In this document: positions 1-9,946 of the stretch, piece by piece | Layout: every line of letters begins with the position of its first letter | How positions within the stretch are numbered: position 1 is the first letter of the stretch | Source: Pseudomonas sp. H1h | GTDB lineage: Bacteria > Pseudomonadota > Gammaproteobacteria > Pseudomonadales > Pseudomonadaceae | NCBI RefSeq assembly: GCF_000633255.1 | Contig: NZ_AYMJ01000005.1 | Coordinates: 180,484 to 244,483, forward strand | DNA: 64,000 nucleotides | Reading direction: 5' to 3' | Notes under the pieces: generated by a model | What the model saw: only the letters and a program-made list of their open reading frames with translations | The model's database searches: none | Told to the model about the DNA's origin: nothing | Program-made: the position numbers and the translations under genes

Positions 1-481
1 GCTCGGTGACGGTATCGCCACCACCGCAGCCGGCCTGTTCGGCGGACCGCCAAACACCACCTACGCCGAAGTGACTGGCGCGGTGATGCTGACCAAGAAC
101 TACAACCCGAAAATCATGACCTGGGCGGCGATCTTCGCCATCACCCTGGCGTTCATCGGCAAGTTCGGCGCGCTGCTGCAAAGCATTCCAGTGCCGGTGA
201 TGGGCGGGATTCTGTGCCTGTTGTTCGGCTCGATCGCGGCGGTGGGGATGAACACCCTGATCCGTCACAAGATCGACCTGGGCGAGGCGCGCAATCTGGT
301 GATCGTTTCGGTGACGCTGGTATTCGGTATCGGCGGTGTACTGGTCGGCACCGGCACTGGCCCGGACGACTTCGGCCTCAAAGGCATCGCGCTGTGCGCG
401 GTGGTGGCGATTGCGCTGAACCTGATTCTGCCGGGTAACGATGGCTGGAAGAACAAGAAGGCGGATGAACCGCTGATCTAA
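1..481 (+). CDS. uraA: Uracil permease, C-terminal part (partial)
   Basis: The window opens inside this gene; the reading frame starts at base 2 and runs 159 codons to a TAA at 479-481. The visible residues begin LGDGIATTAAGLFGGPPNTT, the conserved substrate-binding loop of the nucleobase:cation symporter-2 (NCS2) family. Several hydrophobic membrane helices follow, then a hydrophilic tail ending KKADEPLI. The role is proton-driven uracil uptake across the inner membrane for pyrimidine salvage. Family members are about 420-430 residues, so roughly the last third is present. The first in-frame Met, at base 71, is internal and not the start. Assignment to uracil rather than xanthine rests on the loop sequence. 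Confidence 0.9.
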   Translation, partial: LGDGIATTAAGLFGGPPNTTYAEVTGAVMLTKNYNPKIMTWAAIFAITLAFIGKFGALLQSIPVPVMGGILCLLFGSIAAVGMNTLIRHKIDLGEARNLVIVSVTLVFGIGGVLVGTGTGPDDFGLKGIALCAVVAIALNLILPGNDGWKNKKADEPLI

Positions 482-512
482 GGTTTTAGATCCTTGTTGT
501 CTGACAGATAGC

Positions 513-577
513 ATTCGCGAGCAAGCCCGCTCCCACCCGGATCACGTTGTACCGGTGGGAGCGGGCTTGCTCGCGAA
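513..577. repeat. REP doublet (REPIN), outward-facing type
   Basis: Two inverted copies of the Pseudomonas REP sequence, TTCGCGAGCAAGCCCGCTCC on the left and its complement on the right, separated by about 18 bp. It lies between the convergent uraA and hemH genes and could also act as a hairpin boundary for both transcripts. Confidence 0.85.
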
Positions 578-588
578 GCTTTTGACTT

Positions 589-1614
589 TTAAAGGGCCAA
601 CGGCGCTCGTTCACACAAGGTGGCCAATGCCTTCGCCCATTGCGGGTCGTCATTCAGGCACGGCACCAGCACCAACTCCTCGCCCCCTGCTTCGCGAAAC
701 TGTTCCTTGCCGCGATCACCGATCTCTTCCAGTGTCTCGATGCAATCGGCGACAAACGCCGGGCACATCACCAGAATCTTCTTCACCCCGTTTTTTGCCA
801 GCTCATCGAGCCGCGCTTCGGTGTAGGGTTCGATCCACTTGGCTCGCCCCAGCCGCGACTGAAACGACACCGACCATTTGCCATCGGCAACGCCCGCGCG
901 CTTGGCGAACTCGGCTGCCGTGCGCAAACACTGGGCGCGATAACAGGTGGCGAGGACTGCCGGCGAAGCATTCTTGCAGCAGTCCGCGTTTTTGAGGCAG
1001 TGCTTGCCGGTCGGATCGAGCTTGGTCAGGTGCCGCTCGGGCAAACCGTGGAAGCTCAGCAGCAAATGATCGTAGTCCTGCTGCAAATGCGGTTTCGCAC
1101 TCGCAACCAAGGCATCGAGGTATTCCGGCTGATCGTAAAACGGTTGCAGGATCGAGAGTTTCACATCGAGTTTATGCTCGCGGATCACCCGCTTGGCCTC
1201 TTCGATCACCGTGGTGGTGGTGCTGTCGGCGAACTGTGGATAAAGCGGCGCCAGGGTAATGCGCTTGTGCCCCGCAGCCACCAACTGCAGCAACTTCGTT
1301 GCAATCGACGGTTCGCCATAACGCATCGCCAGTTCCACCGGACCATGGGACCACTGCGAGGTCATCTGTTGTTGCAGGCGACGGCTGAGCACCACCAGTG
1401 GCGAGCCCTCCTCCCACCAGATCGAGGCGTAGGCATGAGCAGATTGCTCGGGACGCTTGATCAGGATCAGCGACACCAACAGACGCCGCACCGGCCACGG
1501 CAGGTCGATCACATACGGGTCCATCAGAAATTGATTGAGGTAGCTGCGTACATCGGCCACCGAGGTGGAGGCCGGGGAACCCAGGTTGACCAGAAGCAAG
1601 GCGTGATCGGTCAT
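589..1614 (-). CDS. hemH: Ferrochelatase
   Basis: Inserts Fe2+ into protoporphyrin IX, the last step of protoheme synthesis, at the inner face of the cytoplasmic membrane. The 341-residue product has the usual family length. It begins [14 protein letters not shown], contains the catalytic-histidine motif [12 protein letters not shown] near residue 190 and the acidic [12 protein letters not shown] segment near residue 280. The frame stays open upstream, but the conserved N-terminus fixes the start at the ATG ending at 1614. It lies 13 bp downstream of the TIGR01777 gene on the same strand, so the two are probably cotranscribed. It sits beside the photolyase block, as in other pseudomonads from memory; protoporphyrin is a photosensitiser. 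Confidence 0.95.
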   Translation of the reverse strand: MTDHALLLVNLGSPASTSVADVRSYLNQFLMDPYVIDLPWPVRRLLVSLILIKRPEQSAHAYASIWWEEGSPLVVLSRRLQQQMTSQWSHGPVELAMRYGEPSIATKLLQLVAAGHKRITLAPLYPQFADSTTTTVIEEAKRVIREHKLDVKLSILQPFYDQPEYLDALVASAKPHLQQDYDHLLLSFHGLPERHLTKLDPTGKHCLKNADCCKNASPAVLATCYRAQCLRTAAEFAKRAGVADGKWSVSFQSRLGRAKWIEPYTEARLDELAKNGVKKILVMCPAFVADCIETLEEIGDRGKEQFREAGGEELVLVPCLNDDPQWAKALATLCERAPLAL

Positions 1615-1627
1615 GCATCGTCCTATT

Positions 1628-2530
1628 TCAAAGGCGGCCGGAGAGCTCATCCAGGGCCGCGCGCAAATCCGTGAACTGGAAAGTGAAACCCGCTTCCAGC
1701 AAGCGTGCCGGCATGGCCCGTTGGCCACCCAGCAACAACAATGACATTTCGCCAAGCCCGACTTTCAGCGCCAGGGCCGGCATCGGCATGAATGCCGGGC
1801 GGTGCAACACACTGCCCAATGTCTTGGCAAACTCGCGATTGCGCACCGGTTTCGGTGCGCAGGCATTATAAGGACCGCTCGCCTGATTGCGGTGCAGAAG
1901 AAAATCAATCAGGCCGATTTGGTCTTCAATGTGTATCCACGGCATCCACTGCCGGCCATTGCCCAACGGCCCGCCCAGCCCGAGTTTGTACGGCAGCAAC
2001 AGCCGCGACAAAAAGCCGCCCTCGGCCGACAGCACCAGCCCGGTTCGCACCAGCACCACACGAATGCCCTGTGCTTCGGCACGTTGCGCGGTCTCCTCCC
2101 AGGCGATGCACAACTGGCTGGCGAAATCGTCGATCACCGGCGGCGAATCTTCTGTCAGCTCACGTTCACCGCCGTCGCCGTACCAGCCGACTGCCGAGCC
2201 AGAGATCAGCAGCTGCGGTTTCTGCTCGCGTGTTTCCAGCCAGGCCAGCAGCGTTTCGGTCAGGGTGATGCGGCTGCTCCACAACAACGCCTTGCGCCGG
2301 TGGGTCCATGGCCGATCAGCAATCGGCGCACCAGCCAGGTTGATGATCGCGTCCAGCGGCTCGTTACCGAGATCTTCCAGACGCGCAATCCCACGCACCT
2401 GCGCACCACAGATTTTCGCGACTGTTTCCGGGCGCCGACTCCACACCGTCAACTGGTGCCCCTGCCCTGACCAATAGCGACAGAGCTGACGACCTATCAA
2501 ACCAGTACCGCCGGTCAGCAATATGCGCAT
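1628..2530 (-). CDS. TIGR01777 family NAD(P)-binding epimerase-like protein
   Basis: A 300-residue protein of the extended short-chain dehydrogenase/epimerase superfamily (YfcH/SulA-like, TIGR01777). The N-terminal Rossmann motif [10 protein letters not shown] binds the dinucleotide. [16 protein letters not shown] and [12 protein letters not shown] are hallmark segments of this subfamily. The substrate is unknown. It is the first gene of a two-gene unit with hemH and is divergent from the FAD oxidoreductase at 2728. The 197-bp gap between them contains a 17-bp inverted repeat (2609-2625) and TTRTACA half-sites, so its expression may be linked to the photodamage block. The family call is firm; the biochemical role is not known. 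Confidence 0.85.
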   Translation of the reverse strand: MRILLTGGTGLIGRQLCRYWSGQGHQLTVWSRRPETVAKICGAQVRGIARLEDLGNEPLDAIINLAGAPIADRPWTHRRKALLWSSRITLTETLLAWLETREQKPQLLISGSAVGWYGDGGERELTEDSPPVIDDFASQLCIAWEETAQRAEAQGIRVVLVRTGLVLSAEGGFLSRLLLPYKLGLGGPLGNGRQWMPWIHIEDQIGLIDFLLHRNQASGPYNACAPKPVRNREFAKTLGSVLHRPAFMPMPALALKVGLGEMSLLLLGGQRAMPARLLEAGFTFQFTDLRAALDELSGRL

Positions 2531-2608
2531 GACATCTTCCTCGCGTGGCGTTTTACCCGGATCACTAGTCTATTTTTATAAGCAGGGATCTTTTCTATCG
2601 GGCAGGCT

Positions 2609-2625
2609 CTATTGTTTAACAATAG
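2609..2625. promoter_or_regulatory. 17-bp inverted repeat in divergent promoter region
   Basis: CTATTGTT-T-AACAATAG, perfect 8-bp arms around one base, lies 84 bp upstream of the TIGR01777/hemH unit and about 100 bp upstream of the FAD oxidoreductase start. It has the shape of a dimeric operator, but the cognate regulator is unknown. Confidence 0.45.
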
Positions 2626-2652
2626 GCCAAGCTGTCAGAACGAGAACGCTAG

Positions 2653-3926
<1,274 letters not shown>

Positions 3927-3941
3927 ACCCCCCATTCCCTC

Positions 3942-4026
3942 ATGGGAGCGGGCTTGTGGCGAAAGCGGTGAGTCAGTCACATCAATCCAGCCGACCTGAC
4001 GCCTTCGCGAGCAAGCCCGCTCCCAC
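3942..4026. repeat. REP doublet (REPIN)
   Basis: The left copy, TGGGAGCGGGCTTGTGGCGA, is a variant in which the usual TTGCTCGCGA end is altered. The right copy is standard, TTCGCGAGCAAGCCCGCTCC. It lies between the TIGR02450 gene and the operators of the photolyase operon. Confidence 0.8.
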
Positions 4027-4052
4027 GGCCAATAATGTAAACCCGGAAAAAC

Positions 4053-4128
4053 TTATACAAATGAGTTGACTTGTACACGTACGAATCTATGCTGATTGAA
4101 AGTTGTACAGAAATAACAACCTGTACAG
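4053..4128 (+). promoter_or_regulatory. Promoter and two paired TTRTACA operators of the photolyase operon
   Basis: Four half-sites in the same orientation: TTATACA (4053-4059), TTGTACA (4071-4077), TTGTACA (4103-4109) and CTGTACA (4121-4127). Within each pair the starts are exactly 18 bp apart. A sigma-70 promoter TTGACT (4066-4071), 16 bp, TATGCT (4088-4093) overlaps the first pair; the second pair lies just downstream of the -10. This layout suits repression by a MerR/CarH/LitR protein, most simply the one encoded at 5110. Confidence 0.7.
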
Positions 4129-4147
4129 GAATAGATTCGAGGTGTGC

Positions 4148-5110
4148 ATGTCCGACCTTACTGTCTCCCGGCCAAAAATCGCCATCAGCGCCTGCCTGAT
4201 GGGCGCCGAAGTGCGCTACAACGGTGGGCACAAGGAATCGCGGCTGTGCAGCCGCACCCTTGTCGAGTATTTCGAGTTCGTCCCGGTGTGCCCCGAAGTC
4301 GCCATTGGCCTGGGCATTCCTCGCGAGCCGATCAGGCTGGTGGGGAATCCGGACACCCCCGAAGCCATCGGCACCGTCAACCCGCACATCAATGTCACCG
4401 AACCGCTGGCCGCCTACGGCAAGCGAATGGCTGGCGAACTTGATGGCATCTGCGGCTACATTTTCATGCAGCAATCGCCCTCGTGCGGTCTGGAACGGGT
4501 CAAGGTCTATCACGCCAACGGCGCACCGGTGAACGGCGGCGGCCGTGGTATTTATGCCCAGGCGTTCTGCGCGCAGCATCCGGACCTGCCGGTGGAAGAA
4601 GCCGGGCGCCTCAACGATCCGGTGCTGCGGGAAAACTTCATCACCCGCGTACTCGCCTACAGCGAATGGCAGCAAGTGCTGAAACAGGGTTTGAGCCGCC
4701 GCGCACTGACCGAATTCCACTCGCGCTACAAATACCTGCTGATGGCCCACAACCCGGAGCAGTACAAGGCCCTGGGCAAACTGTTGGGCAACATGGGCCA
4801 GACCGATCCGGTCGAACTCGGCCCGCGCTACTTCAGCGAATTGATGAGTGCGCTGAAGAAATGCGCCACCCGCCGCACCCACAGCAATGTCCTGCAGCAC
4901 ATCAGCGGTTATCTGAAACGGGCGATCAGCGCCGCCGACAAACAGGAAATGCAGCATGTCATCGGCCAGTACCGTCACGGCATCGTGCCGCTGGTGGTGC
5001 CGCTGACGTTGCTCAAACACCACTTTCGCCAACACCCGGATCCGTACATTGCGCAACAGGTCTACCTGCAGCCGCATCCGGAAAACCTCAGCCTGCGAAA
5101 CGCCATCTGA
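4148..5110 (+). CDS. DUF523 / DUF1722 fusion protein (YbgA-like)
   Basis: A 320-residue two-domain protein. The N-terminal DUF523 domain (about 1-145) has conserved cysteines in SACLMGAEVRYNGG and QQSPSCGLERVK. The C-terminal DUF1722/YbgA domain (about 185-310) includes FHSRYKYLLMAHN. The molecular function is unknown; YbgA neighbours photolyase in E. coli too. The start is the ATG at 4148, preceded by GAGG; an upstream in-frame ATG lies within the operator repeats. It is the first gene of the operon, and its stop overlaps the next start (TGATG). The fusion arrangement is common in pseudomonads. Confidence 0.88.
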   Translation: MSDLTVSRPKIAISACLMGAEVRYNGGHKESRLCSRTLVEYFEFVPVCPEVAIGLGIPREPIRLVGNPDTPEAIGTVNPHINVTEPLAAYGKRMAGELDGICGYIFMQQSPSCGLERVKVYHANGAPVNGGGRGIYAQAFCAQHPDLPVEEAGRLNDPVLRENFITRVLAYSEWQQVLKQGLSRRALTEFHSRYKYLLMAHNPEQYKALGKLLGNMGQTDPVELGPRYFSELMSALKKCATRRTHSNVLQHISGYLKRAISAADKQEMQHVIGQYRHGIVPLVVPLTLLKHHFRQHPDPYIAQQVYLQPHPENLSLRNAI

Positions 5111-6051
5111 TGAACGACACACTCGACACCAGCGCCCAGGAAGACCTCGGCGCCGACTTCAAGAAAGCCCTCGACGAGGGTTGGCTGCCGATCCGCGAGG
5201 TCGCGCGGCAGACCGGCGTCAACGCAATCACCCTGCGCGCCTGGGAGCGCCGTTATGGGCTGATCGTGCCGCAACGCACGCCCAAGGGCCATCGCCTGTA
5301 CTCCAGCGAGCATGTGCAACGGATCCTGACCATTCTCACCTGGCTCAACCGGGGCGTGGCGGTCAGTCAGGTCAAACCGCTGCTCGACACGCCGCAAGCC
5401 TTCACCGAAACGGTGGAGAACGACTGGCAACGCCTGCGTCACGCCCTGCTCAACGCCGTCACCCAGCTCAACGAACGTAACCTCGACGACAGCATCAACC
5501 AGGCCATGGCCCTGTATCCACCGCGCACCCTGTGCGAGCAATTGCTGCTGCCGCTGCTGGCCGAACTTGAACAGCGCTGGCAAGGCCAGTTCGGGGCGCA
5601 AATGGAGCGGGTGTTCTTTTATTCGTGGTTACGCAGCAAATTCGGCGCACGCATCTACCATAACAATCGGCAACTACACGCTGCGCCGCTGCTGTTGATC
5701 AATCACTCCGACCTGCCACTGGAACCGCACCTGTGGCTATGCGCGTGGCTGATCAGCAGTGCCGATTGCCCGGTGCAAGTGTTCGACTGGCCGCTACCGG
5801 CCGGAGAACTGGCGCTGGCGGTCGAGCATCTGCAAGCGCGTGGCGTACTGCTGTATTCGAGCAAGGCGATGAACCTGGCGCAGTTGCCAAAACTGCTGAA
5901 TGGCGTCAGTGCTCCGAAAATGCTGGCCGGACCAACGGTATGCATCCACCAGACCGAGTTGTCCGTAATAACCCGTGAGATCGCTGATTTGTCCCTGGCC
6001 GAAGATCCGCTCTCGGCACATCAGGCACTCGTTCAGCGTGGGCTGATTTAA
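5110..6051 (+). CDS. MerR-family regulator, LitR/CarH-like (class lacking clear B12 motifs)
   Basis: A 313-residue regulator. The winged-helix MerR domain (about 24-95) reads LPIREVARQTGVNAITLRAW then ERRYGLIVPQRTPKGHRLY, followed by a C-terminal domain of CarH/LitR architecture. In photosensory CarH that domain binds adenosylcobalamin through a W...EH helix motif and DxHxxG. Here the equivalents read MERVFF (no His after Glu) and LEPHLWL (no Asp, no Gly), so B12 binding looks lost. This resembles the class II LitR proteins reported from P. putida to control light-induced photolyase and fatty-acid genes (recalled). It overlaps its neighbours by 1 bp on each side. Autorepression through the 4053-4128 repeats is inferred. 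Confidence 0.82.
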   Translation: MNDTLDTSAQEDLGADFKKALDEGWLPIREVARQTGVNAITLRAWERRYGLIVPQRTPKGHRLYSSEHVQRILTILTWLNRGVAVSQVKPLLDTPQAFTETVENDWQRLRHALLNAVTQLNERNLDDSINQAMALYPPRTLCEQLLLPLLAELEQRWQGQFGAQMERVFFYSWLRSKFGARIYHNNRQLHAAPLLLINHSDLPLEPHLWLCAWLISSADCPVQVFDWPLPAGELALAVEHLQARGVLLYSSKAMNLAQLPKLLNGVSAPKMLAGPTVCIHQTELSVITREIADLSLAEDPLSAHQALVQRGLI

Positions 6052-7508
6052 TGGAAACCGCGATGCAATTGATCTGGCTGCGCAGCGACTTGCGCCAACA
6101 TGACAACACCGCCCTCGCCGCCGCCGCAGCGCGCGGCCCGACGGTTGCCGTGTACCTGTTGAGCCCGCAGCAGTGGCGCGAGCATGACGACGCCGCGTGC
6201 AAGGTCGACTTCTGGCTGCGTAATCTGCGTGAACTGAGCGCACGCCTCGGTGAACTGAACATTGCGTTGCTGCTGCGCACGGCTGCTCATTGGGATCAGG
6301 CCCCGGCCGTGCTGCTCGAACTTTGCCGGCAACTGAACATCGAGGCCGTGCACGCCAACGAAGAATACGGCGTCCACGAAAGCCGTCGTGATGCGGCGGT
6401 GGCCCAGGCTCTGAACACCAAAGGCATCGCTTTTCACAGTTATCTTGACCAACTGTTGTTCAAACCCGGCACGGTACTGACCAAGACCGAGACTTACTTT
6501 CAGGTGTTCAGCCAGTTCCGCAAGGTGTGCTACGAGCGCCTGCATCGCTCGATGCCTGCGCTGGTAAAAGCACCCGGCAAACAGGCGCAGCTCAACATCG
6601 CCAGCGATCCGGTGCCTGATTCGATCGAAGGTTTTGCAACACCAAGTGGGTCATTGCGCGCCCTGTGGCCGGCCGGCGAACAGGAAGCCCGGCGCCGTCT
6701 CGATACCTTCGCCGACGCGCAAATCGACTACTACCAGAGCGAGCGCGACTTCCCGGCCAAGCCCGGCACCAGTCAACTTTCGGCTTATCTGGCCGCCGGG
6801 GTGATCTCGCCGCGCCAATGCCTGCACGCCGCCCTGCAAAGCAATCAAGGCGAGTTCGACAGCGGCAAGGTCGGCGCGGTGACCTGGATCAACGAGCTGC
6901 TGTGGCGCGAGTTCTATAAACACATTCTGGTCGGCTATCCCCGCGTCTCGCGCAACCGTGCGTTTCGCCCGGAAACCGAGGCCCTGGCCTGGCGCGATGC
7001 ACCGGACGAACTCGCTGCCTGGCAAGAAGCACGCACCGGGTTGCCGATCATCGATGCGGCCATGCGCCAACTGCTGGAAACCGGCTGGATGCACAACCGC
7101 CTGCGGATGGTAGTGGCGATGTTCCTGACCAAAAACCTGCTGATCGACTGGCGCGAAGGCGAACGGTTTTTCATGCAGCACCTGATCGACGGCGACCTGG
7201 CGGCGAACAACGGCGGATGGCAGTGGAGCGCATCGACCGGCACCGATTCGGCGCCGTACTTCCGCATTTTCAACCCGCTGAGCCAATCGGAAAAATTCGA
7301 CAGCGAAGGCCTGTTCATCAAGCACTGGCTGCCTGAGCTGGCCGATTTGAACAAAAAGCAAGTGCACAACCCGGCCAGTGCTGGCGGGCTGTTCGGCGTC
7401 GCGGATTATCCGTTGCCGATCGTCAATCTCGGGGCGTCGCGCGAACGGGCGCTGGCAGCCTTCAAGAACCTGCCGTCGCGCTCGTCCATGGGAGAGGGCC
7501 ATGAGTGA
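6051..7508 (+). CDS. phrB: Deoxyribodipyrimidine photo-lyase (CPD photolyase)
   Basis: Repairs UV-induced cyclobutane pyrimidine dimers using blue light and reduced FAD. The 485-residue length is typical of class I microbial CPD photolyases. An N-terminal antenna domain begins QLIWLRSDLRQHDNTAL. The FAD-binding domain contains WINELLWREFYKHIL, GWMHNRLRMVVAMFLTKNLL, NGGWQWSASTGTDSAPYFR and FNPLSQSEKFD. The ATG at 6051 overlaps the merR stop by one base; an alternative ATG at 6063 would remove four residues. It lies in the light-linked operon and overlaps the next gene by 8 bp, so the whole run is translationally coupled. Confidence 0.96.
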   Translation: METAMQLIWLRSDLRQHDNTALAAAAARGPTVAVYLLSPQQWREHDDAACKVDFWLRNLRELSARLGELNIALLLRTAAHWDQAPAVLLELCRQLNIEAVHANEEYGVHESRRDAAVAQALNTKGIAFHSYLDQLLFKPGTVLTKTETYFQVFSQFRKVCYERLHRSMPALVKAPGKQAQLNIASDPVPDSIEGFATPSGSLRALWPAGEQEARRRLDTFADAQIDYYQSERDFPAKPGTSQLSAYLAAGVISPRQCLHAALQSNQGEFDSGKVGAVTWINELLWREFYKHILVGYPRVSRNRAFRPETEALAWRDAPDELAAWQEARTGLPIIDAAMRQLLETGWMHNRLRMVVAMFLTKNLLIDWREGERFFMQHLIDGDLAANNGGWQWSASTGTDSAPYFRIFNPLSQSEKFDSEGLFIKHWLPELADLNKKQVHNPASAGGLFGVADYPLPIVNLGASRERALAAFKNLPSRSSMGEGHE

Positions 7509-7923
7509 ATTTCTGCGCCGCTTCGCTCGCCAGTTTGCCGAATTGAACAAAGGCAACCTGCAACGTCTGGGCGAGCTGTACAGCGATGACATTCACTTCA
7601 CCGACCCGTTGCACGAAGTCCAGGGGCTGGCGCAACTGCAGCATTACTTCAGCGAGCTGTACGCCAACGTCAACGAGCTGCGCTTTGACTTCCACGGCTT
7701 CGACCAGATCGGTGACTGTGAAGGCTACCTGCGCTGGGTCATGAGTTACCGCCACCCGCGCCTGGCGGGTGGCCGATTGATTCGCGTCGCCGGGTGTTCG
7801 CACCTGCTGTGGCGCGACAAGGTCTATCGCCACCGGGATTATTTCGATGCCGGGGCGATGCTGTATGAACATTTACCCGTATTGGGCCGGGTGATCGCCT
7901 GGCTGAAAAGGAGAATGGGATGA
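7501..7923 (+). CDS. Nuclear transport factor 2 / SnoaL-like family protein
   Basis: A 140-residue protein with the NTF2-like cone fold signature. It starts with a helix (FLRRFARQFAELNKGNLQRL), then YSDDIHFTDPLHEVQGLAQL, a central beta sheet (RLIRVAGCSHLLWRDK) and VYRHRDYFDAGAMLYEHLP at the end. Such proteins are small ligand-binding domains or hydrolase/isomerase-like enzymes. The exact role is unknown, but its place between photolyase and a lipid-modifying set is conserved in several proteobacteria (recalled). The start ATG at 7501 has a GGAGAGGG ribosome site and overlaps the phrB end by 8 bp. Confidence 0.85.
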   Translation: MSEFLRRFARQFAELNKGNLQRLGELYSDDIHFTDPLHEVQGLAQLQHYFSELYANVNELRFDFHGFDQIGDCEGYLRWVMSYRHPRLAGGRLIRVAGCSHLLWRDKVYRHRDYFDAGAMLYEHLPVLGRVIAWLKRRMG

Positions 7924-8702
7924 GTCGTACACCTCCACGGCGGTATTGGCTGACCGGTGCCAGCAGTGGCATCGGCGCAGCGCTGGCCGAAGAGATTCTG
8001 AAAAGCGGCGCGCATCTGGCCGTCAGCTCGCGCCAGTTGGCACCACTCAAGGTGTTGGCGCAACGCTATCCGGGGCAAGTGCTGATTGTGGCAGGCGACT
8101 TGACCAACAGTCAGGTCGTACGCGAGATCGGCCAGCAGATCGAACACGCCTGGGGCTCGCTCGATAGCGTGATCCTCAATGCCGGCACCTGTGAGTATGT
8201 TGATGCGCGGCAGTTCGACGCCTCGATCATCGAACATGTGGTGCGCACCAACCTGCTCGCCAGCAGCTATTGCATTGAAGCCGCCCTGCCATTGCTGCGC
8301 AAAGGCACCGCGCCCTATCTGATCGGCATGGCCAGCTCCGTCACCTATCTGCCGCTGCCTCGGGCCGAAGCCTACGGCGCGTCGAAAGCCGGGCTGCGCT
8401 ACCTGTTTGAATCGCTGCGTATCGATCTGGCGGACGAAGGCATAGAAGTCACCATCATCAGCCCAGGCTTTGTCGAAACACCGCTGACGGCAAAGAACGA
8501 TTTTCCGATGCCCCTCAGTTGGCCTGTGGATAAAGCAGCACGACACATCTTCGCCAAGCTCAAGGATCGTCCTCTGGAAATCGCCTTTCCGGCACTGTTC
8601 ATGGCAGCACTGTGGCCACTGTCGAAGCTGCCGGCGCGCCTGCAACTGGCAATCGGCAAGCGCATGGTGCGCAGCAGCCCACCGTTGCGGGACCCAACAT
8701 GA
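7920..8702 (+). CDS. Short-chain dehydrogenase/reductase (SDR)
   Basis: A 260-residue classical SDR. It has the cofactor-binding TGASSGIGAALAEEI motif near residue 12, the LNAGTCEY structural Asn segment, a catalytic Ser in MASSVTYLPL, and the YGASK Tyr-Lys pair with the usual spacing. It probably reduces or oxidises a lipid or small hydrophobic substrate with NAD(P)H. The coupling (ATGA overlaps at both ends) to the FAD oxidoreductase, DUF1365 and methyltransferase genes suggests a step in the same fatty-acid modification. The same gene set occurs in the singlet-oxygen regulon of Rhodobacter (recalled). Confidence 0.88.
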   Translation: MSRTPPRRYWLTGASSGIGAALAEEILKSGAHLAVSSRQLAPLKVLAQRYPGQVLIVAGDLTNSQVVREIGQQIEHAWGSLDSVILNAGTCEYVDARQFDASIIEHVVRTNLLASSYCIEAALPLLRKGTAPYLIGMASSVTYLPLPRAEAYGASKAGLRYLFESLRIDLADEGIEVTIISPGFVETPLTAKNDFPMPLSWPVDKAARHIFAKLKDRPLEIAFPALFMAALWPLSKLPARLQLAIGKRMVRSSPPLRDPT

Positions 8703-9946
8703 GAATCGCCATCGTCGGCAGCGGGATCGCGGGCCTGACCTGCGCCTACCTGCTCAATCGCCGACATGACGTCACGGTGTTCGAGGCCAGCGACTGGGTC
8801 GGCGGCCACACGCACACCGTGCAGGTGACCGTCGATGGACGCGAATACAACGTGGACACCGGTTTCATCGTGTTCAACGACTGGACTTACCCGAACTTCA
8901 TTCGTTTGCTCAGCCAGCTCGGGGTGTCGTTCAAACCGACCGAAATGAGCTTCTCGGTGACCGACCCGGACACGGGGCTGGAATACAACGGCAACAACCT
9001 CAACAGCCTGTTTGCCCAGCGCCGCAACCTGCTCTCGCCGGGATTCTGGGGCATGTTGCGCGACATCCTGCGTTTCAATAAGGAAGCCCAGCGCGATCTT
9101 GCTGAACAACGGATCGCCGCCGACACCACGCTCGACGATTACCTCAAGGCCGGCGGTTACGGCGAACGCTTCATCCTGCATTACATCGTGCCGATGGGGT
9201 CGGCGATCTGGTCGATGCCGATGGCCGAGATGCTCAATTTTCCACTGCAGTTCTTCGTGCGTTTTTTCAAGAATCATGGGTTGTTGTCGGTCAGTGATCG
9301 CCCGCAATGGCAGGTGATCGAGGGCGGTTCAAGTGCCTATGTCGCGCCACTGACTGCAGCATTCAACGACAGGATCCGCCTCAGTTGCCCAGTGACCCGT
9401 ATCGATCGCGACGAACACGGCGTGGTGATCCACAGCCCGGCCGGCATCGAACGCTTCGACAAAGTCGTGCTCGCCTGCCACAGCGACCAGGCCCTGCAAC
9501 TGCTGGCCACTCCCAGCCACGAAGAACGGACGATCCTCGGCGCCCTGCCCTACGCCGATAACGAAGTGGTATTGCATACCGATACCCGCCTGTTGCCCTC
9601 ACGCAAACTGGCCTGGGCCAGTTGGAACTACCGCTTGAGCGGTGCAGGCCATACGCATGCTGCTGTCACCTACGACATGAACATCCTGCAGGGAATGGCG
9701 AGCGACACCACGTTCTGCGTCAGTCTCAATCAGAGCGCCGGCATCAGTCCGTTCAAGGTGCTCGCCAAATACACTTACGCCCATCCACAATTCAGCCTCG
9801 CGGCGGTGGCGGCGCAAAACCGTTGGGCCGAACTGGACGGCCAGCAACACACCCATTACTGCGGCGCCTACTGGGCCAACGGCTTTCATGAAGACGGCGT
9901 GGTCAGCGCCTTGCGTGTGGCCGAGGCGTTCGGGGAAAGCTTATGA
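8699..9946 (+). CDS. FAD-dependent oxidoreductase (COG2907 family)
   Basis: A 415-residue flavoprotein starting MRIAIVGSGIAGLTCAYLL, an FAD-binding Rossmann motif. It is followed by GGHTHTVQV and VDTGFIVFNDWTYPNF, characteristic of the COG2907 oxidoreductases that pair with DUF1365 proteins and cyclopropane-type methyltransferases. The C-terminus (HYCGAYWANGFHEDGVVSA) closes the FAD site. Desaturation or oxidation of a membrane fatty acid before methylation is the likely job, by analogy with furan fatty acid synthesis; this is inference. The start at 8699 overlaps the SDR stop (ATGA); a longer reading frame upstream would run into the SDR gene. Confidence 0.85.
   Translation: MRIAIVGSGIAGLTCAYLLNRRHDVTVFEASDWVGGHTHTVQVTVDGREYNVDTGFIVFNDWTYPNFIRLLSQLGVSFKPTEMSFSVTDPDTGLEYNGNNLNSLFAQRRNLLSPGFWGMLRDILRFNKEAQRDLAEQRIAADTTLDDYLKAGGYGERFILHYIVPMGSAIWSMPMAEMLNFPLQFFVRFFKNHGLLSVSDRPQWQVIEGGSSAYVAPLTAAFNDRIRLSCPVTRIDRDEHGVVIHSPAGIERFDKVVLACHSDQALQLLATPSHEERTILGALPYADNEVVLHTDTRLLPSRKLAWASWNYRLSGAGHTHAAVTYDMNILQGMASDTTFCVSLNQSAGISPFKVLAKYTYAHPQFSLAAVAAQNRWAELDGQQHTHYCGAYWANGFHEDGVVSALRVAEAFGESL

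Noticed and set aside
513..577. Regular palindromic repeats considered as a CRISPR array
   Set aside because: Repeats occur as isolated inverted pairs dispersed over 60 kb, not as direct repeats with spacers, and no cas genes are present.
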